A DNA stretch of 64,000 nt from Diadema setosum. Taxonomy: Eukaryota; Echinodermata; Echinoidea; Diadematoida; Diadematidae. This document shows positions 26,334 through 37,200 of this stretch, piece by piece. The translations under genes were made by a program, and so were the position numbers. Positions within the stretch are counted from its first letter, which is position 1; the number at the start of each line of letters is the position of its first letter. The stretch spans positions 11,223,912-11,287,911 of the forward strand of contig NC_092705.1 in assembly GCF_964275005.1 (NCBI RefSeq), read 5' to 3'. A model generated the notes under the pieces. The model did no database searches. It saw nothing but the letters and a program-made list of their open reading frames with translations, and was not told the DNA's origin.

Positions 26334-27041
26334 GATGTAATGTTAAATGGAAATTAGGCCTCCATCTATCGTCAGTAAAATGATTTCAAACGGTTTCGTC
26401 TGGTATCTAAACGGAATATTCATTTTACATCACGATGTTCACTATGGCTACTGAAATCAATGCTAATCGCTTTTTACCTCGGGTATCATTTGCGGTATGA
26501 CATGACGACCTGTAATGGGTCCACCGTATGCTTGTTTGTTGTTGTTGTTGTTGTGGGTTTTTTTTTTGTAATAACCATCAGTTGAATTAATCATCCAATA
26601 CTTTGTTCAATAATGATATAGTTATCAAAGAGATCGTCACCTCTGTGAGTGGTTGATAAAGACTGGTTGAGTGATATAACATTGATGATTATACAGCAAT
26701 CATAGTTTTTAGATTGTACCAGATGATAGGGTGCTATTGACAAAGCACTCAATCTCCGACAACCTGATGCAAATAAGCGTTATGGATTTTTATAATTGTT
26801 TGATACGGGGGAACGAACTACTGCTCCACTTGGGGGACGACTGCCTTGATTATTCTGGTGTGATAATATCGCTAGCGCTATGGGGTTGACTGACTGACTG
26901 GGTGAAACATTTTTGTGCACTCCGTTATCATGAAAATAAAATCAAAGACCTCATCAGCGTTTACTTACCCTCTGTTAAGTCCATGTAAACCTGCAGCGTA
27001 ACACAGATTATCACAAATCCACGAATATTCAGGTGATTCAT
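19353..27041 (-). CDS. Laccase-like multicopper oxidase gene A, exons 1-3 only
   Basis: Exons 27041-26969, 24763-24528 and 19539-19353 join in frame (phases 1, 0, 1). They encode a signal peptide, the cysteine-rich N-terminal segment of animal laccases and the first copper motif IHWHG. Lengths (73, 236, 187) and splice sites equal those of gene B exactly, with no stop or frameshift. By my count about 6 of 78 residues differ in exon 2 and 12 of 62 in exon 3. Exons 4-10, carrying the other three copper motifs, are not found to the left. Reading through the exon 3 donor gives a stop after a few codons. Either this is a 5' fragment that cannot be an oxidase alone, or intron 3 exceeds 19 kb and the gene continues outside the window. 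The intact exons favour recent selection, but the missing exon 4 at its expected place favours truncation. Confidence 0.85.
20041..21964 (+). mobile_element. 5'-truncated LINE (L1-superfamily-like), inside gene A intron 2
   Basis: The plus strand encodes the C-terminal part of a non-LTR reverse transcriptase: FWKQRDLSLMGKIQLLK then HGGLKMMNFVDL (20044-20382), later pieces at 20477-20668 and 20767-21006, and LCSFCEKEEETYKHLFYTCEH, a C-terminal zinc-knuckle-like motif, at 21060-21389. The frame is broken by stops and shifts, and the endonuclease and catalytic palm regions are absent. A 3' untranslated region with short repeats follows, then AATAAA at 21940 and an A-run ending at 21964. Dead copy. 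The clade is judged from sequence resemblance only. Confidence 0.85.
21650..21862 (+). repeat. Three imperfect repeats in the LINE 3' region
   Basis: A unit of about 35 bases containing GCACTGTCATGCTGAAAG and CAGCTCCATTTGAT occurs near 21650, 21713 and 21815, with poly(T) stretches between units. It is probably part of the LINE 3' untranslated region. Confidence 0.6.
21965..23739. other. Rest of gene A intron 2 insertion, no gene
   Basis: This belongs to the roughly 4.3 kb absent from gene B intron 2. It contains (TA)n at 22633-22667, a short GAATT-type run at 22962-23000 and long G/C and A/T homopolymers (23250-23330, 23427-23456). No coding exon is recognised. Confidence 0.55.
23740..24320. 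repeat. Diverged local tandem duplication, about 340-base period
   Basis: Sequence from about 23740 to 23990 resembles about 24080 to 24320 in direct order: AAATGAATGAAAATG-type stretches, then AAATGAGT, then a TATAAAG/CATAAAG segment, then AAAAGG.GGCAT. The second copy is the one that aligns with gene B intron 2 (about 40580-40830). Confidence 0.5.
24528..24763 (-). CDS. Gene A exon 2 (cysteine-rich laccase N-terminus)
   Basis: Exon of 236 bases between TTTGTAG and CAG|GTATTG. It encodes [27 protein letters not shown] and [10 protein letters not shown], the conserved N-terminal block of animal laccases. Nucleotide divergence from gene B exon 2 is clearly lower than in the neighbouring introns. 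Confidence 0.92.
25413..26331. repeat. (CA)n and (TA)n microsatellite cluster in gene A intron 1
   Basis: (CA)n at 25413-25438 and long (TA)n runs at 25544-25625, 25848-25888 and 26270-26331. They create several spurious tyrosine-isoleucine reading frames on both strands. Confidence 0.9.
25929..26060. mobile_element. Small palindromic element with 43-base arms
   Basis: Arms 25939-25981 and 26010-26052 are inverted copies with about two mismatches around a 28-base loop, and weaker pairing extends to 25929 and 26060. It lies between (TA)n tracts. This looks like a minimal MITE; no family could be named. Confidence 0.6.
26969..27041 (-). CDS. Gene A exon 1 (signal peptide)
   Basis: Starts at an ATG at 27041 and ends GAGG|GTAAGT. 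It encodes MNHLNIRGFVIICVTLQVYM, a short basic start followed by a hydrophobic core typical of a signal peptide. The start was chosen because it aligns with the gene B start. Confidence 0.82.
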
Positions 27042-27650
27042 CGTGAAAGTTGCGGATGACGACCTTGTAAAAACGTACTTTGCTATTAGGCGGCCCCCTT
27101 CGCAGGTCTTGGACTGCTTTCACACCTGGGGCATCTATTTTATTTTAAAGGAAAATTATAGGCATTCACAGAGCTTGGCGCCGTAGACGGAGAAACATTT
27201 CTATTTCTATTCGCGTCAATAACCACACAGATGAAACACACAATTCTGACTTTGATTCTTCAGCAGCAATCGACGCTGTTCTGACTGCAGAAGACTAGTG
27301 ACAGTCTCAATCTCGTCAATGAGATACATCGACCGTCTAACCTATACCCGCATCAAAAAAAAAAAAAAAAGTTCACCGTTAAAAATTTGATTGGTTTTCT
27401 GCATCAAAGAAGAACTCATAAAAGGCAAACGATTAAACTTGATGTATTCTCATTTCACGTCATGAGGACGTGCATTTTTTTTTTTTTTTTGGTGTGTGTT
27501 CGTAATCTATTATCTGTGTTCGCGTAACGTAAGTTAGCGTATGAACCACGTTACCGGTTTGTCATGTTTCTTAGCTTAATGATGTAATTGACATGCGATA
27601 ATATTCTAAAACAGGTGTTGGTTAGGGCTTCAGCCTTGAACGATCCTACA
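27042..27650 (-). promoter_or_regulatory. Conserved upstream region of gene A
   Basis: The sequence upstream of the start codon aligns with 51400-51945 upstream of gene B. Conserved patches include TTTGTAAAAACG, GCAGGTCTTGGAC, TTCTATTTCTATT and GATGAAACACACAATTCTGACTTTGATTC. The best-conserved stretch, about 200-260 bases from the start codon, is a candidate core promoter or enhancer. No TATA box is convincing. Confidence 0.5.
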
Positions 27651-28373
27651 GACTACGAACAATATAAGCAATGGCATAATTTTGATTGCGTACAACGACT
27701 TATCACTTAGGGGATAGGGATCTACGCCAAAACAGTGTCGAATTTTCATTTTTCCTCCTAAATTGATAACATGTTGTGAAATGTCGACAGCTAACAGGCT
27801 GAGAAAAGAAATAATGAAAAGTCGGAGGTGCTGAGAAAAAAAAAATTTAATGTGAAAAGCTGTTGGATAAGGGATATTTGGGAATAATATTCTATGTTTT
27901 GATTGTGTATGGTTTCGGTATAGATAGGGACAATGTTCTTTTCAATATGCGTCATTATCACTTATCACTTGAATTTAGAATTCAACCGTTAGTAATTACT
28001 TTTTTTCATACACGATCTTTCAAGTTTTTAAAATCTCACAGATGTTTTGCTGGGATAAGCTAATGATTGCACAAGTTATTGTGGCTAATAGCTAAGAAAA
28101 TACAAGCACATGCTGGCAGTTACAAAGCACATACTGGTATTTACAAAAAGCTAGTATAATGATACCGTTAATACTGATACCTTAATAATCGTTTCCTAAT
28201 ATCAGAATGATTATGAAAAAAGGCACAATCGTTTTAGTACAATCAATGAAAGAAGATTTTCATGTTGAAACAACGAATGAGTGAATTTGCTACTATTCAC
28301 ATTGGACTGAAATGTTCTCCCCCCCCCCATGATTGTGCTATGACGATACCTTCAGATTATTTGAACTACAACA

Positions 28374-28414
<41 letters not shown>

Positions 28415-28533
28415 TACAAAGAAACAAGTTTCACTTGTTCACTATGCTCTCCAGAACCTTGTCTCATGTAAGCATTATTTTTATTCCATTGAAGATTGGG
28501 AGCATAAAATCAGCATAGAAAGAGACAATGAAA

Positions 28534-28564
<31 letters not shown>

Positions 28565-29339
28565 TACAGAACTGTATGTTGTTGCAACCCTCTGCAAAAT
28601 ACATTTGTGATGCCCTCATATTTTATTATGCGTCTAAGCATGCTTTTATAGCAACATAACTATTGGCAGTAGCAAAAGTAACGATGGTACTCATAAACGT
28701 TTTTATTATGGCCGTAATACATAATAATTCTCTGTTGGAGAGTTGTCTGTAGACCCAGGTGAACTTCAGAATACTCACTTCCTTTCTTTCATTTTTTTAT
28801 GTCTATTTCTTTTGCAGTTTATTGAATCATGCAGTGAATGGTTATTCTTCAAAGTCAAAGTCACGAGATTTCTAATCATGCGGGCACTTTTGATCGCTTT
28901 GAATCAAAATTGAACTTATGATCCACACTTTCCAATGCACGATCACATGAATGAAGGCGACTTTCTCGACTTGCTTGTGCTTTGAAAAAAAAAAAAATGT
29001 TTCTTGGAAATGAATAATTTTCTTGTTAGGTTGGTGGAAGATTGATTACATGAATAACAGAGGAATCGACATTAATATCAAAAGTTAATCGTCTCAGTTC
29101 CTTCATGAATTGTTTTCTTCGAAATCAAGTTCATTCGATTGTTCTCGTTCATACATAACATTTTGTAATTTGTGTTTCATTCATTCAGGAGAAGAGTATA
29201 AGAGAATACAATTATGTTTGAAATCAGTTTGAGTTTGATATCAACTGAGAACAGCAAATGATATGTTGAATAAGTATATTTTTGCATGACATGCTTTGCA
29301 CACTCATTATTTGTTGAAAATGAAACTAAATCAATACAT

Positions 29340-29410
29340 AAAAGATAGACGAATAAATGAGATAGATAGATAGATGAATAAATAGATAAATACATAAATA
29401 AATTAATAGA

Positions 29411-29441
<31 letters not shown>

Positions 29442-29450
29442 ATGATATAG
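29340..29450. repeat. (GATA)/(AAATA)-type microsatellite
   Basis: A GATA run grades into an AAATA/AAAT array. Read on the minus strand it gives a false FIYLFIYLFIY tail to an open frame. Confidence 0.85.
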
Positions 29451-30001
29451 ATGAATAAATACTAGTAGTGTATCACAGCCGTCTAAAGGGCTCTGCACGC
29501 GACCGTACCATATACCACTATCAGCATAATGGGATCCCGTCAATGTCACCGTTATACATCCGTCACATACATTTATCAAGCAATTCGCTCGCCACGTCAC
29601 GAGGTAAACGCATTCCAGTCGTTTAAGTTCAAGCCTTGACAAGAGTTCCATAAGCCCATGTACCCCCCTCCCCCCCCCCCCCCCCCCCCCCGCTGAAATG
29701 GAAAAAAGTGATATGTAGTATAATAGATCCCTAGTGATACGATCTAATATGGTTGGCTTTAGTAAGTGTTAGAGTTTAGGGTTCGGGTAAGGGTAACGCA
29801 GACCCCAGCGTCCACCCCACATTTGAAATTGGCGGGGAACATTAATTTTGGAACTCTTTCTAAGACCTCGTTTTAAGAGCCACAAAGCCACTGAGCCAAC
29901 GATGACTTTTATTCATTTTTTTTTTTATTTGCTGTCAGAACAAAGGAATTGAGATCGGTGCATGATAGCATTTCCGATTTTGCAAGTCACCAATCCGTCA
30001 C

Positions 30002-30225
30002 GCACGAGTCATACAGTCCACGAGTTTGACTCCAGGCAAATAAGGCCCATGAGTCCGACACAAGGCAAAAAAAGCCCCTGAGTCTGACATAAGGTAAATA
30101 AGGCCCATGTCGAGTCCGACAGTCATCGGCCTTATTTGCTATAGAATCTAGCTGGTGGGCCTTTTTTTGCGTAGTGTCGAGCTCATGGGCTGTGTGACTC
30201 GGGGGCTCTATGACTCATGGACCTT
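30002..30225. repeat. Degenerate direct and inverted repeat array (GAGTCCGAC units)
   Basis: Units of roughly 33 bases containing GAGTCCGAC and AAATAAGGCCCATG recur three times. They are followed by the complementary arrangement (GGCCTTATTTGC, then GTGTCGAGCTCATGGGC), so the whole can fold back. It may be a decayed palindromic element. Confidence 0.6.
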
Positions 30226-30519
30226 CATTTTTTTTTTTTTGTTCTTTTTTCTTTTGAGCTCTTGTACAAATCATGGGTGTCCGGCTCGCGGGGTGAGCCT
30301 AAAAGGGTACAATGTATCCACTGACTGTCGTTGCTAAAACCCTGAACATACATCTTTACGTTTTGGAAAAATGCCGCTTCGGAACTTCAATGGAACTCAA
30401 ATCTCGCACTGTCAGCCATGCAATGTATCTCATCAGACAATAGAAGCACAAACAAAACAAAGCAAATAACACGTCAGCATATTCCTGCAGTATAAAACAT
30501 ATCACGTGTGAATTTAAGT

Positions 30520-30525
30520 TTTATT
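30520..30525 (-). terminator. Candidate polyadenylation signal for gene B
   Basis: AATAAA on the minus strand about 1.1 kb after the gene B stop. It is the sort of signal expected there, but chance occurrence in AT-rich DNA is common. Confidence 0.25.
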
Positions 30526-31650
30526 AATGCTTCAAGAGAACTAATAATGTCACACCTTTCCAAAATATACAAAACACATGATGTCAATTTCTTACAAGAA
30601 GTACATCAGATCTGAAGCATAAACGCACTAACGTCTTGTTTTATCCACACTCTTCTCCAATCAAAAAGGTATTCATCTGGCTAATTCCCACACATTATGT
30701 TACATAGTACTCAATGGGATTAACAATGTAACACCGTCATTGTATACCTGTACCTGCTTAAAATACAACATGCGGCAATACCTCTCAATTTTGTTGAAGA
30801 AGAAGGATAATCTGCCACACTTACGATTGCCTGTTCGGCGGACTGAAAATATTTGAAACCAATCAATTCATATATATCGTTGACAGACGGAATTCATGTA
30901 GATAGATACATGGTGCAGAGATAAAAGATAACGCGAACAAACATTAGGGGTGCCTATGTATTGTGTGTACACATGTTGTCTGCTCTTTCCGTTGATTTGG
31001 GATATCGTATTCTGAAAAGATTGCATATCTGTGCGTAGATAAAAATGATATATTAATAATGAAGTGAGCCGGTGTAGATTACAAACATTGCCTTGGTTAC
31101 CTTTATCTTAGAATGTCACCTTGTCGTACTTACGAGCTTATCACAAACATGACAAATATGTGTTTGATTTGAGGTCCTAGATATCTCAAGAAAGGATCAT
31201 AACAACTTCATGTGAATTACTCTACTCAGAAATTAAGGCCTGTCACTTCCAGACACTGTTTGAGATAACAACGTTTCCAGTTATGGATTCGAGCTACATG
31301 ATATATGCTACAAAGTATTTGATATAATGTATACTTACTGAGTAATTATGAGGTAAATGGTTTATCAGTGTTATTGTGACAATATTGTTCATAGAAACCA
31401 TGACGATGACAGCATACTTCTCTTAACATTTCCATGGTGATTTTTCTTTGGGGGCGGGGGGTTGGCACATCAACATAATCAGTAAGCAAAATTTATAAAT
31501 ATATCCGACAAAAATGTGCTACCGCAATAGCAAATGGCAAACAATCCCTCTAAAAACATGTATAAATTTATCATTGCCTGCACTCGCAAATATATCACGG
31601 CTCTTGTCCACAAATCCACAGATACCAAGAAGTGTTTTTCCCCTTCCTTC

Positions 31651-31740
31651 TCAGACCAGCGGCAGTTTAGTGCATACGGGTAAATCGTTGGGCGGTGCCG
31701 ACAGCGGGCCGTCTACGTGTACCAGCAGTCCCATTCCAAG
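31651..31740 (-). CDS. Gene B exon 10 (C-terminus, axial Met)
   Basis: Begins after TTTGTTCACAG with [12 protein letters not shown] and ends at TGA. Met599 is three residues in, at the expected axial position of the T1 copper. The usual laccase ending (proline-rich, then a lone cysteine) is present. It was too short to stand out as an open frame and was located by splice phase and the GMGLLV motif. Confidence 0.93.
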   Translation of the reverse strand, partial: LGMGLLVHVDGPLSAPPNDLPVCTKLPLV

Positions 31741-34149
31741 CTGTGAACAAAATAAAAGTGACAATGGAAACAATAATTGTGATGGTAAGTATTACAGGAC
31801 AACAAAAATGGAGGAAACAGTGGTAAAATTACATTAAATGGGAAGTCAAGACGATGTTCGTAATTTCACATCAAGTATAGTACATAAATCGCCAGCTCTA
31901 TGTATAAATATGCGGATTTTTTTTTGTGGTCCGTGAGCAGAGAAACCAATACTCTGAAAAAAAAAAAGACCCGAAATAAATTATTCGAACAAGAATGATG
32001 ACAAAGGACCGAATGCTCACATATTCCAGAAATGAAGCAAGGTAATGCAAGGCTTTGCTGCAGTATTTATGGATATATTGCAAAACGGAATACATGAAGC
32101 AAAACGAAGTAATGAAATAAAATAATGTCTTCGCAAAATCTGTATTTGAGAATCAGCAGCTTGATCAGGTCAAATTAAAGGTGTATGTTCCCAAAGTAGA
32201 TTAATTAAACCGTAACATGATATATCAGATGTAAGCTTTTTGTAATAGATGACTTGGAAAACACTAATAACAATTGATAACGACATTATGGACGACATTA
32301 TGGGGAATAAACCAAGAAATGTTTAAAATAATAATGGTATTGTACAGCCCCTATCGGGGGGGGGGGGGGGGCAAGAATTGTCTTCTCGTGTTTATGGTCC
32401 AACCTCTTTAAACACATCCTAGTGTCTCCCATTAAGTTAGCCATTTCAAATTAATTTAAAAAGACGGTTTCGCTTCAACGTTCAAACTCAAATCAAAGTA
32501 GTGGGTGATCCTCTTCACATTATCAAGGTCTGTTCTGTTGAAGTTGAATGCGCAAACTCCATGAAATACATTCAGTTTGATCAAGAGAGAAATAAGGTCT
32601 GCCCGTGTGTACTTCAAACTTTCGATTCTTTAAACCGGAATTGGGAGATATGTATATTAACCGGACTTTGATCATATTGTATCAATGAAATCAAAACTTG
32701 AAGACATTAAACACTAGGGAAGATGCCGAAGACTTGTTTTCACTATGACACTGGTCCAGCAAATCGAGTTTCATTGAAACCAGACATTATACGAATACTG
32801 ATGTTCTTTACCGCATTCTACAAGCTTTGTCTTTAAGAGTGGGTCCCTCCATTTATCGCACTTTGCGTATTGTGTATTCCATTTCCATCACTTGACAATG
32901 TATTATCACCATAAGGTTCCATAATTATTTTATACTCTTTTTCAGCTCGCATTGTTTTCCTTATGAAACCTTATCTCCGGTATCAAAGAAAGTAAAATAT
33001 ATGTTCTTGTAGCAAAACGAAACAAGAATTGAATTCAATTGAATTGAATTGAATTGAATTGAATTGAATTGAATTGAATTGAATTGAACTGAATTGAATT
33101 GAATTGAATTGAACTGAATTGAATTGAATTGAATTGAATTGAATTGAATTGAATTGAATTGAATTGAATTGAACTGAACTGAACTGAATTGTGAAAGTTA
33201 CAATGCTGAAGGAGATCATTACTCTCACCAATAAATGTGTGTCGAAGTGACAATGCATCAGCCACCATCCCGGATTACTGGTGCGAAACCTCACCACTAC
33301 ATAGCCTCCAGGAGGTACCATCAGGGTGTCCTTCCGCGGGGGGTTGTTGAGATTGCGACTTATATTTCCTGCATTGAATTATCGACCAATTGAATCAGAC
33401 GCGTTTGAAATGAACATCATATAACTGTCAGCCGACAAAGTGAATTATATTTAGCCCAATTAAACTCATATGATATTACTAGATAACCCATATACGTAAT
33501 CAATTATAATGCAAAAATGTGTTGATGATGGAAAATAATATTGGCAACCCAAATATTTAACAGGAATATTCAATGATTTAGCATTTGTATTGCCGAATTA
33601 TCATGGCCGTTACAAAGTTTACCGGCTGTGAGAATTTTGTTTATATCGTGAATCAGGGAACACAACATGAAATAAACAGAAATCACATTTGCCCTCATTT
33701 TCATATGAAGATGAAGGCGGTGTGTGTATTCCGATGAGTGCCCTTTTTCTATAGTTGCACCTGATAGATAACCAAACGAAATATTCCTTCATTGGTGTAC
33801 ATCTGAGCACTTCCTTATAACTTATGCTCAATCTCCTCCCCTGGTTGACCGAAAGATTAAAAACCGAAAGTAAAAAAAAAAAAAAAAAAAATGATAGAAA
33901 CTCTTCCGGACTGAAAATTTTTTTCTGTCTACTCCCTTGGTAGCTTGTATCCTGCTTACGCAAACTACATTTGCAAAGACGATTGCTGTATACACATCAT
34001 TGCTTCTCCAACTGCAACTGCAAATCGCGTACCCAACAAATTTTATCTAGTGTTGCCAGAGTGGTGGTTGTAAAAATCGTTGTTGATAATGACTGAAAAT
34101 TATGTTTGGAATGCTTGGTGCGGATTAAAATCACCAATAACAAGAAATG

Positions 34150-34201
<52 letters not shown>

Positions 34202-37200
34202 AGTACATAGTCACTCATATAGAATTAATTGATTTCAAACGAGTAGTTTAGTAGTGTATTATATAATCCAACCTTCTTCGTCAAGAGTCTTGAACTCTTC
34301 CGCCGTTATTGGAACCGAGAATGACTGCATTCCTAGAACGGTGAAGTAATACCCATGGAGGTGCATAGGATGTGCCGCGAACGTTCCCGTATTGATCAGC
34401 ACCAACTCAACAACCTTGATCAATAACAAGGAAATCCAAGATAATGGGGGGCCGTGAATTAAGACCCCAAATACAGTCCGACCTCTGCTATCCGGACATG
34501 TCGGGACCGGCGCTTATCCGGATAAGGGATTTGGCCAGATATGGGAGACTCGCGATTGCCTACCCAATGGTAGATACACTGTACATAGTGCACTGCACAT
34601 GTACATGTAACTTATTGTAGGTAGCGAGCACTGAAACACTTTCTTTGCTCTCAGCCAAAAATTTGGGGTTAGTGAATGTCTGAATGCATTTTATTTGAAT
34701 GAAAATTTGATGTGAATGTATAATGTTAACTATGAAGGGAATGATATGTAATTTATGTGAATTTGTGTAGGAAATTGGCTTGAGTTTGAAATCCCCCTTT
34801 CGCGGTAATTGTTAGACTGAAAACAAAATAAAATACGCCGAGATCGTATTCGGATAATAGAGAGATCCGGATAAAGGAGGGCCGAATAGGAGAGGTCGGA
34901 ATATACTAGAGACTTTCGGTTTATAATCTGAAGAGTGAAGATATCAGAAGAAGATCTTGAGACAAGAGCAAAGCTCACACTACAGACTGCTTCTGCTTTA
35001 GCATACTCATAAGTCCCTCGCATTGCATTTCATTGCGTGTTATAATATTCTTTAAATCAAACATCAAATTCTTATATATCATCATTCATATTTCGCAAGC
35101 AATATACAGTATATTGCGTCTACCTTTGAAAAATATCCCACCTGATCTTGTTTAAAGCTGAGGGTATGTATGCACTCGCAGCCTACTGTGGAGCAATCTA
35201 CTCCATCCATCACAAGAGATTCAGGATTGCAGAACATCGAGTTATCCACCTCTTCTGCGTGTGTAAGGAGGGGGATGCCGGGCAGGGTCAGCGCGATGTT
35301 GTTTAGGACGAATAGACGGCTTGCCTCGTACGTGTCCTCTCCCGCGTTCTCGAACGGGTAAAAGAGGTGGTCGTGGAGCCCCTTGGCATCGTTGCGCCCT
35401 ATAGCACCGATTTCTATGTATTCAGTGACGTCAACTTGGCTTAGGTCATCCAGTGTTTCCTCTGAGATTCAAATACACACACACACACACACACACACAA
35501 AATAAACACAAGAGGATGCAAAGCGAACATTATACAAAATTAAAAAAATGCAGAACATCTGTTCATACCTAGAAAATGATCTGAATTTACAGAAACATTG
35601 CTATCCCCAAGTCCCCATCATCATATTCATAAAAAATGATTGATTATGGAAATGGCGCATTATAAAATCGGATATAATGTAGCCAAAAACCACTGGAATG
35701 GCGGGAATTATTTTGATAAACAAAAACAAAAACAAAAAAAAAAAACAACCGCATGTGATCTGAGACAATTTACCGTCATTTAAGAAATCGAACCGTTTTT
35801 TGAGGTAATAACAAAAAATTGTCCCTCAACATATCATAAAAGGACAGACGACTATCATCGCATCCAAGCTGAATTTCACCAGCAAATCGATATTAACGGT
35901 TTGAAAAGATTTTTTTTTTTTCAAAATCTGTGAAAAACCTTAGTAAAGAATACAAACATTTAATGTCTTTCCAGGTTATGTAAGCATAGAAGTCATTATA
36001 CTAGACTATGCTAACGTCGTAAAATTTCAACATGTAGATTCATGTTGGTCCAGTAGACGCTGAGTTGACGGCCATTTTTTAGTTGATGATTATTTTAATA
36101 CCTGCATCCCCCAAGTCGGAGATAAGGATGCCGTCAGTGCCATCCATGGGGTTTAACGTCACACCCTCACTCCTTATCGATTTGTCCTCGTCAGGTTCAA
36201 CTCCAAGCGGTGTCATGTCATATCGGAGGATCGCAAACTCCTTCAGAAATATACAATAATCAAGTAGAACTCATTTCAAACAATTTCATCACATGATACC
36301 GCATTGATACTACTACTAACACATACACATTTTATCGAATCACAAGTATATACGTGCTGGACTCAAGAAAAGAGAAAATCGGGGAAGGGTAGGCCTACCA
36401 ACTTTTATTAACTGGTGAGACAAGTTCCAATTTTTCAAGGAAAGCGATACACTTTGACCACAGAACACAAAAATGATAGTCCTTTCCCACAATTGAATAG
36501 AAGGAATTTCATTTGGATTCAGTTCCTTTTAAGTTCAAAATGCGTGTTTGCATATTTATCTTCAAAGTAAAGGATGGAAAGGGAAAACTCAGAAATTGAG
36601 GGAAATTACCAAGGATGTTCACACAATGATTCTTGATAGGCTTCCTTCACCCTCCAGTATTAAAGTTTTCTTTAAAAAGAAAGAAAGAAACATCAGTTTA
36701 CGTCAGGTGTGCCTACTTAACACTCCCCCTTTTTCACAATTAGAAAAACAACTGCTATCCGTCACTTATACAAAGCAGTGGTGGATCCAAGGAGGGCACC
36801 GGGCGTACCCTCCCCTTTATTTTTTTTTCTGTTAAAACAAAAGAAATAAAAAGAAAAAATGGGGGAGGGATGCGTGCTCCCCCCCCCCCCCTTTAGTTTT
36901 GTAAAGGCGCTCCCTCTTTGCGGAATTCCTGGATCAGCCCCTGTATGAAGCCTTGTATTTAATTCTGGAATGATTAGTTGAATATCATAGACTATGATCA
37001 TGCCTTACACATAATGATATATGATTCTTATCATGTATGCTGAGAATCCTGAACCTTTGAAGTAGAGTTCTTGTCTGAAATGCTAATCGAACCTGAAATG
37101 AGGCGCACGCCAATCCACCCTCCACGCGAATCCAATAACTGTCCTTCTCCTGGTTTGCGTCGAGAACAAAGTCGTAACGCTCTCCGGAGTAGATGGTGAT

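Larger units (their letters stand above)
18830..27650 (-). repeat. Segmental duplication, laccase copy A unit
   Basis: Exons 1-3, the promoter side and parts of introns 1-3 align with about 39080-52000. The left edge of similarity is near 18830 (GATTGGGTAAA at 18880 matches 39101). The right edge is near 27650. Introns are much more diverged than exons. Copy-specific insertions explain most length differences: about 4.3 kb in intron 2 here, and a foldback plus a Helitron-bearing element in the partner. Confidence 0.85.
27651..31650. other. Spacer between laccase genes; 3' flank of gene B
   Basis: No coding exon is recognised. Simple repeats include (CA)n 28376-28412, (GA)n 28540-28563 and a poly(C) tract near 29666-29691. 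The part nearest 31650 should include the gene B 3' untranslated region. A (GATA/AAATA) array and a foldback array are listed separately. Confidence 0.6.

Noticed and set aside
29403-29651. 82-codon minus-strand frame
   Set aside because: Its tail is translated from the AAATA microsatellite and the rest shows no conserved feature.
31514-31837. 107-codon plus-strand frame
   Set aside because: It is the antisense shadow of laccase exon 10 and its flanks.
33026-33190. QFNSIQFNS repeat peptide
   Set aside because: Read-through of the exon 9 donor into the (GAATT)n microsatellite; only 33229-33368 is coding.
33026-33190. Possible CRISPR-like or coding tandem array
   Set aside because: Uniform pentamer repeats without spacers in a eukaryotic intron.
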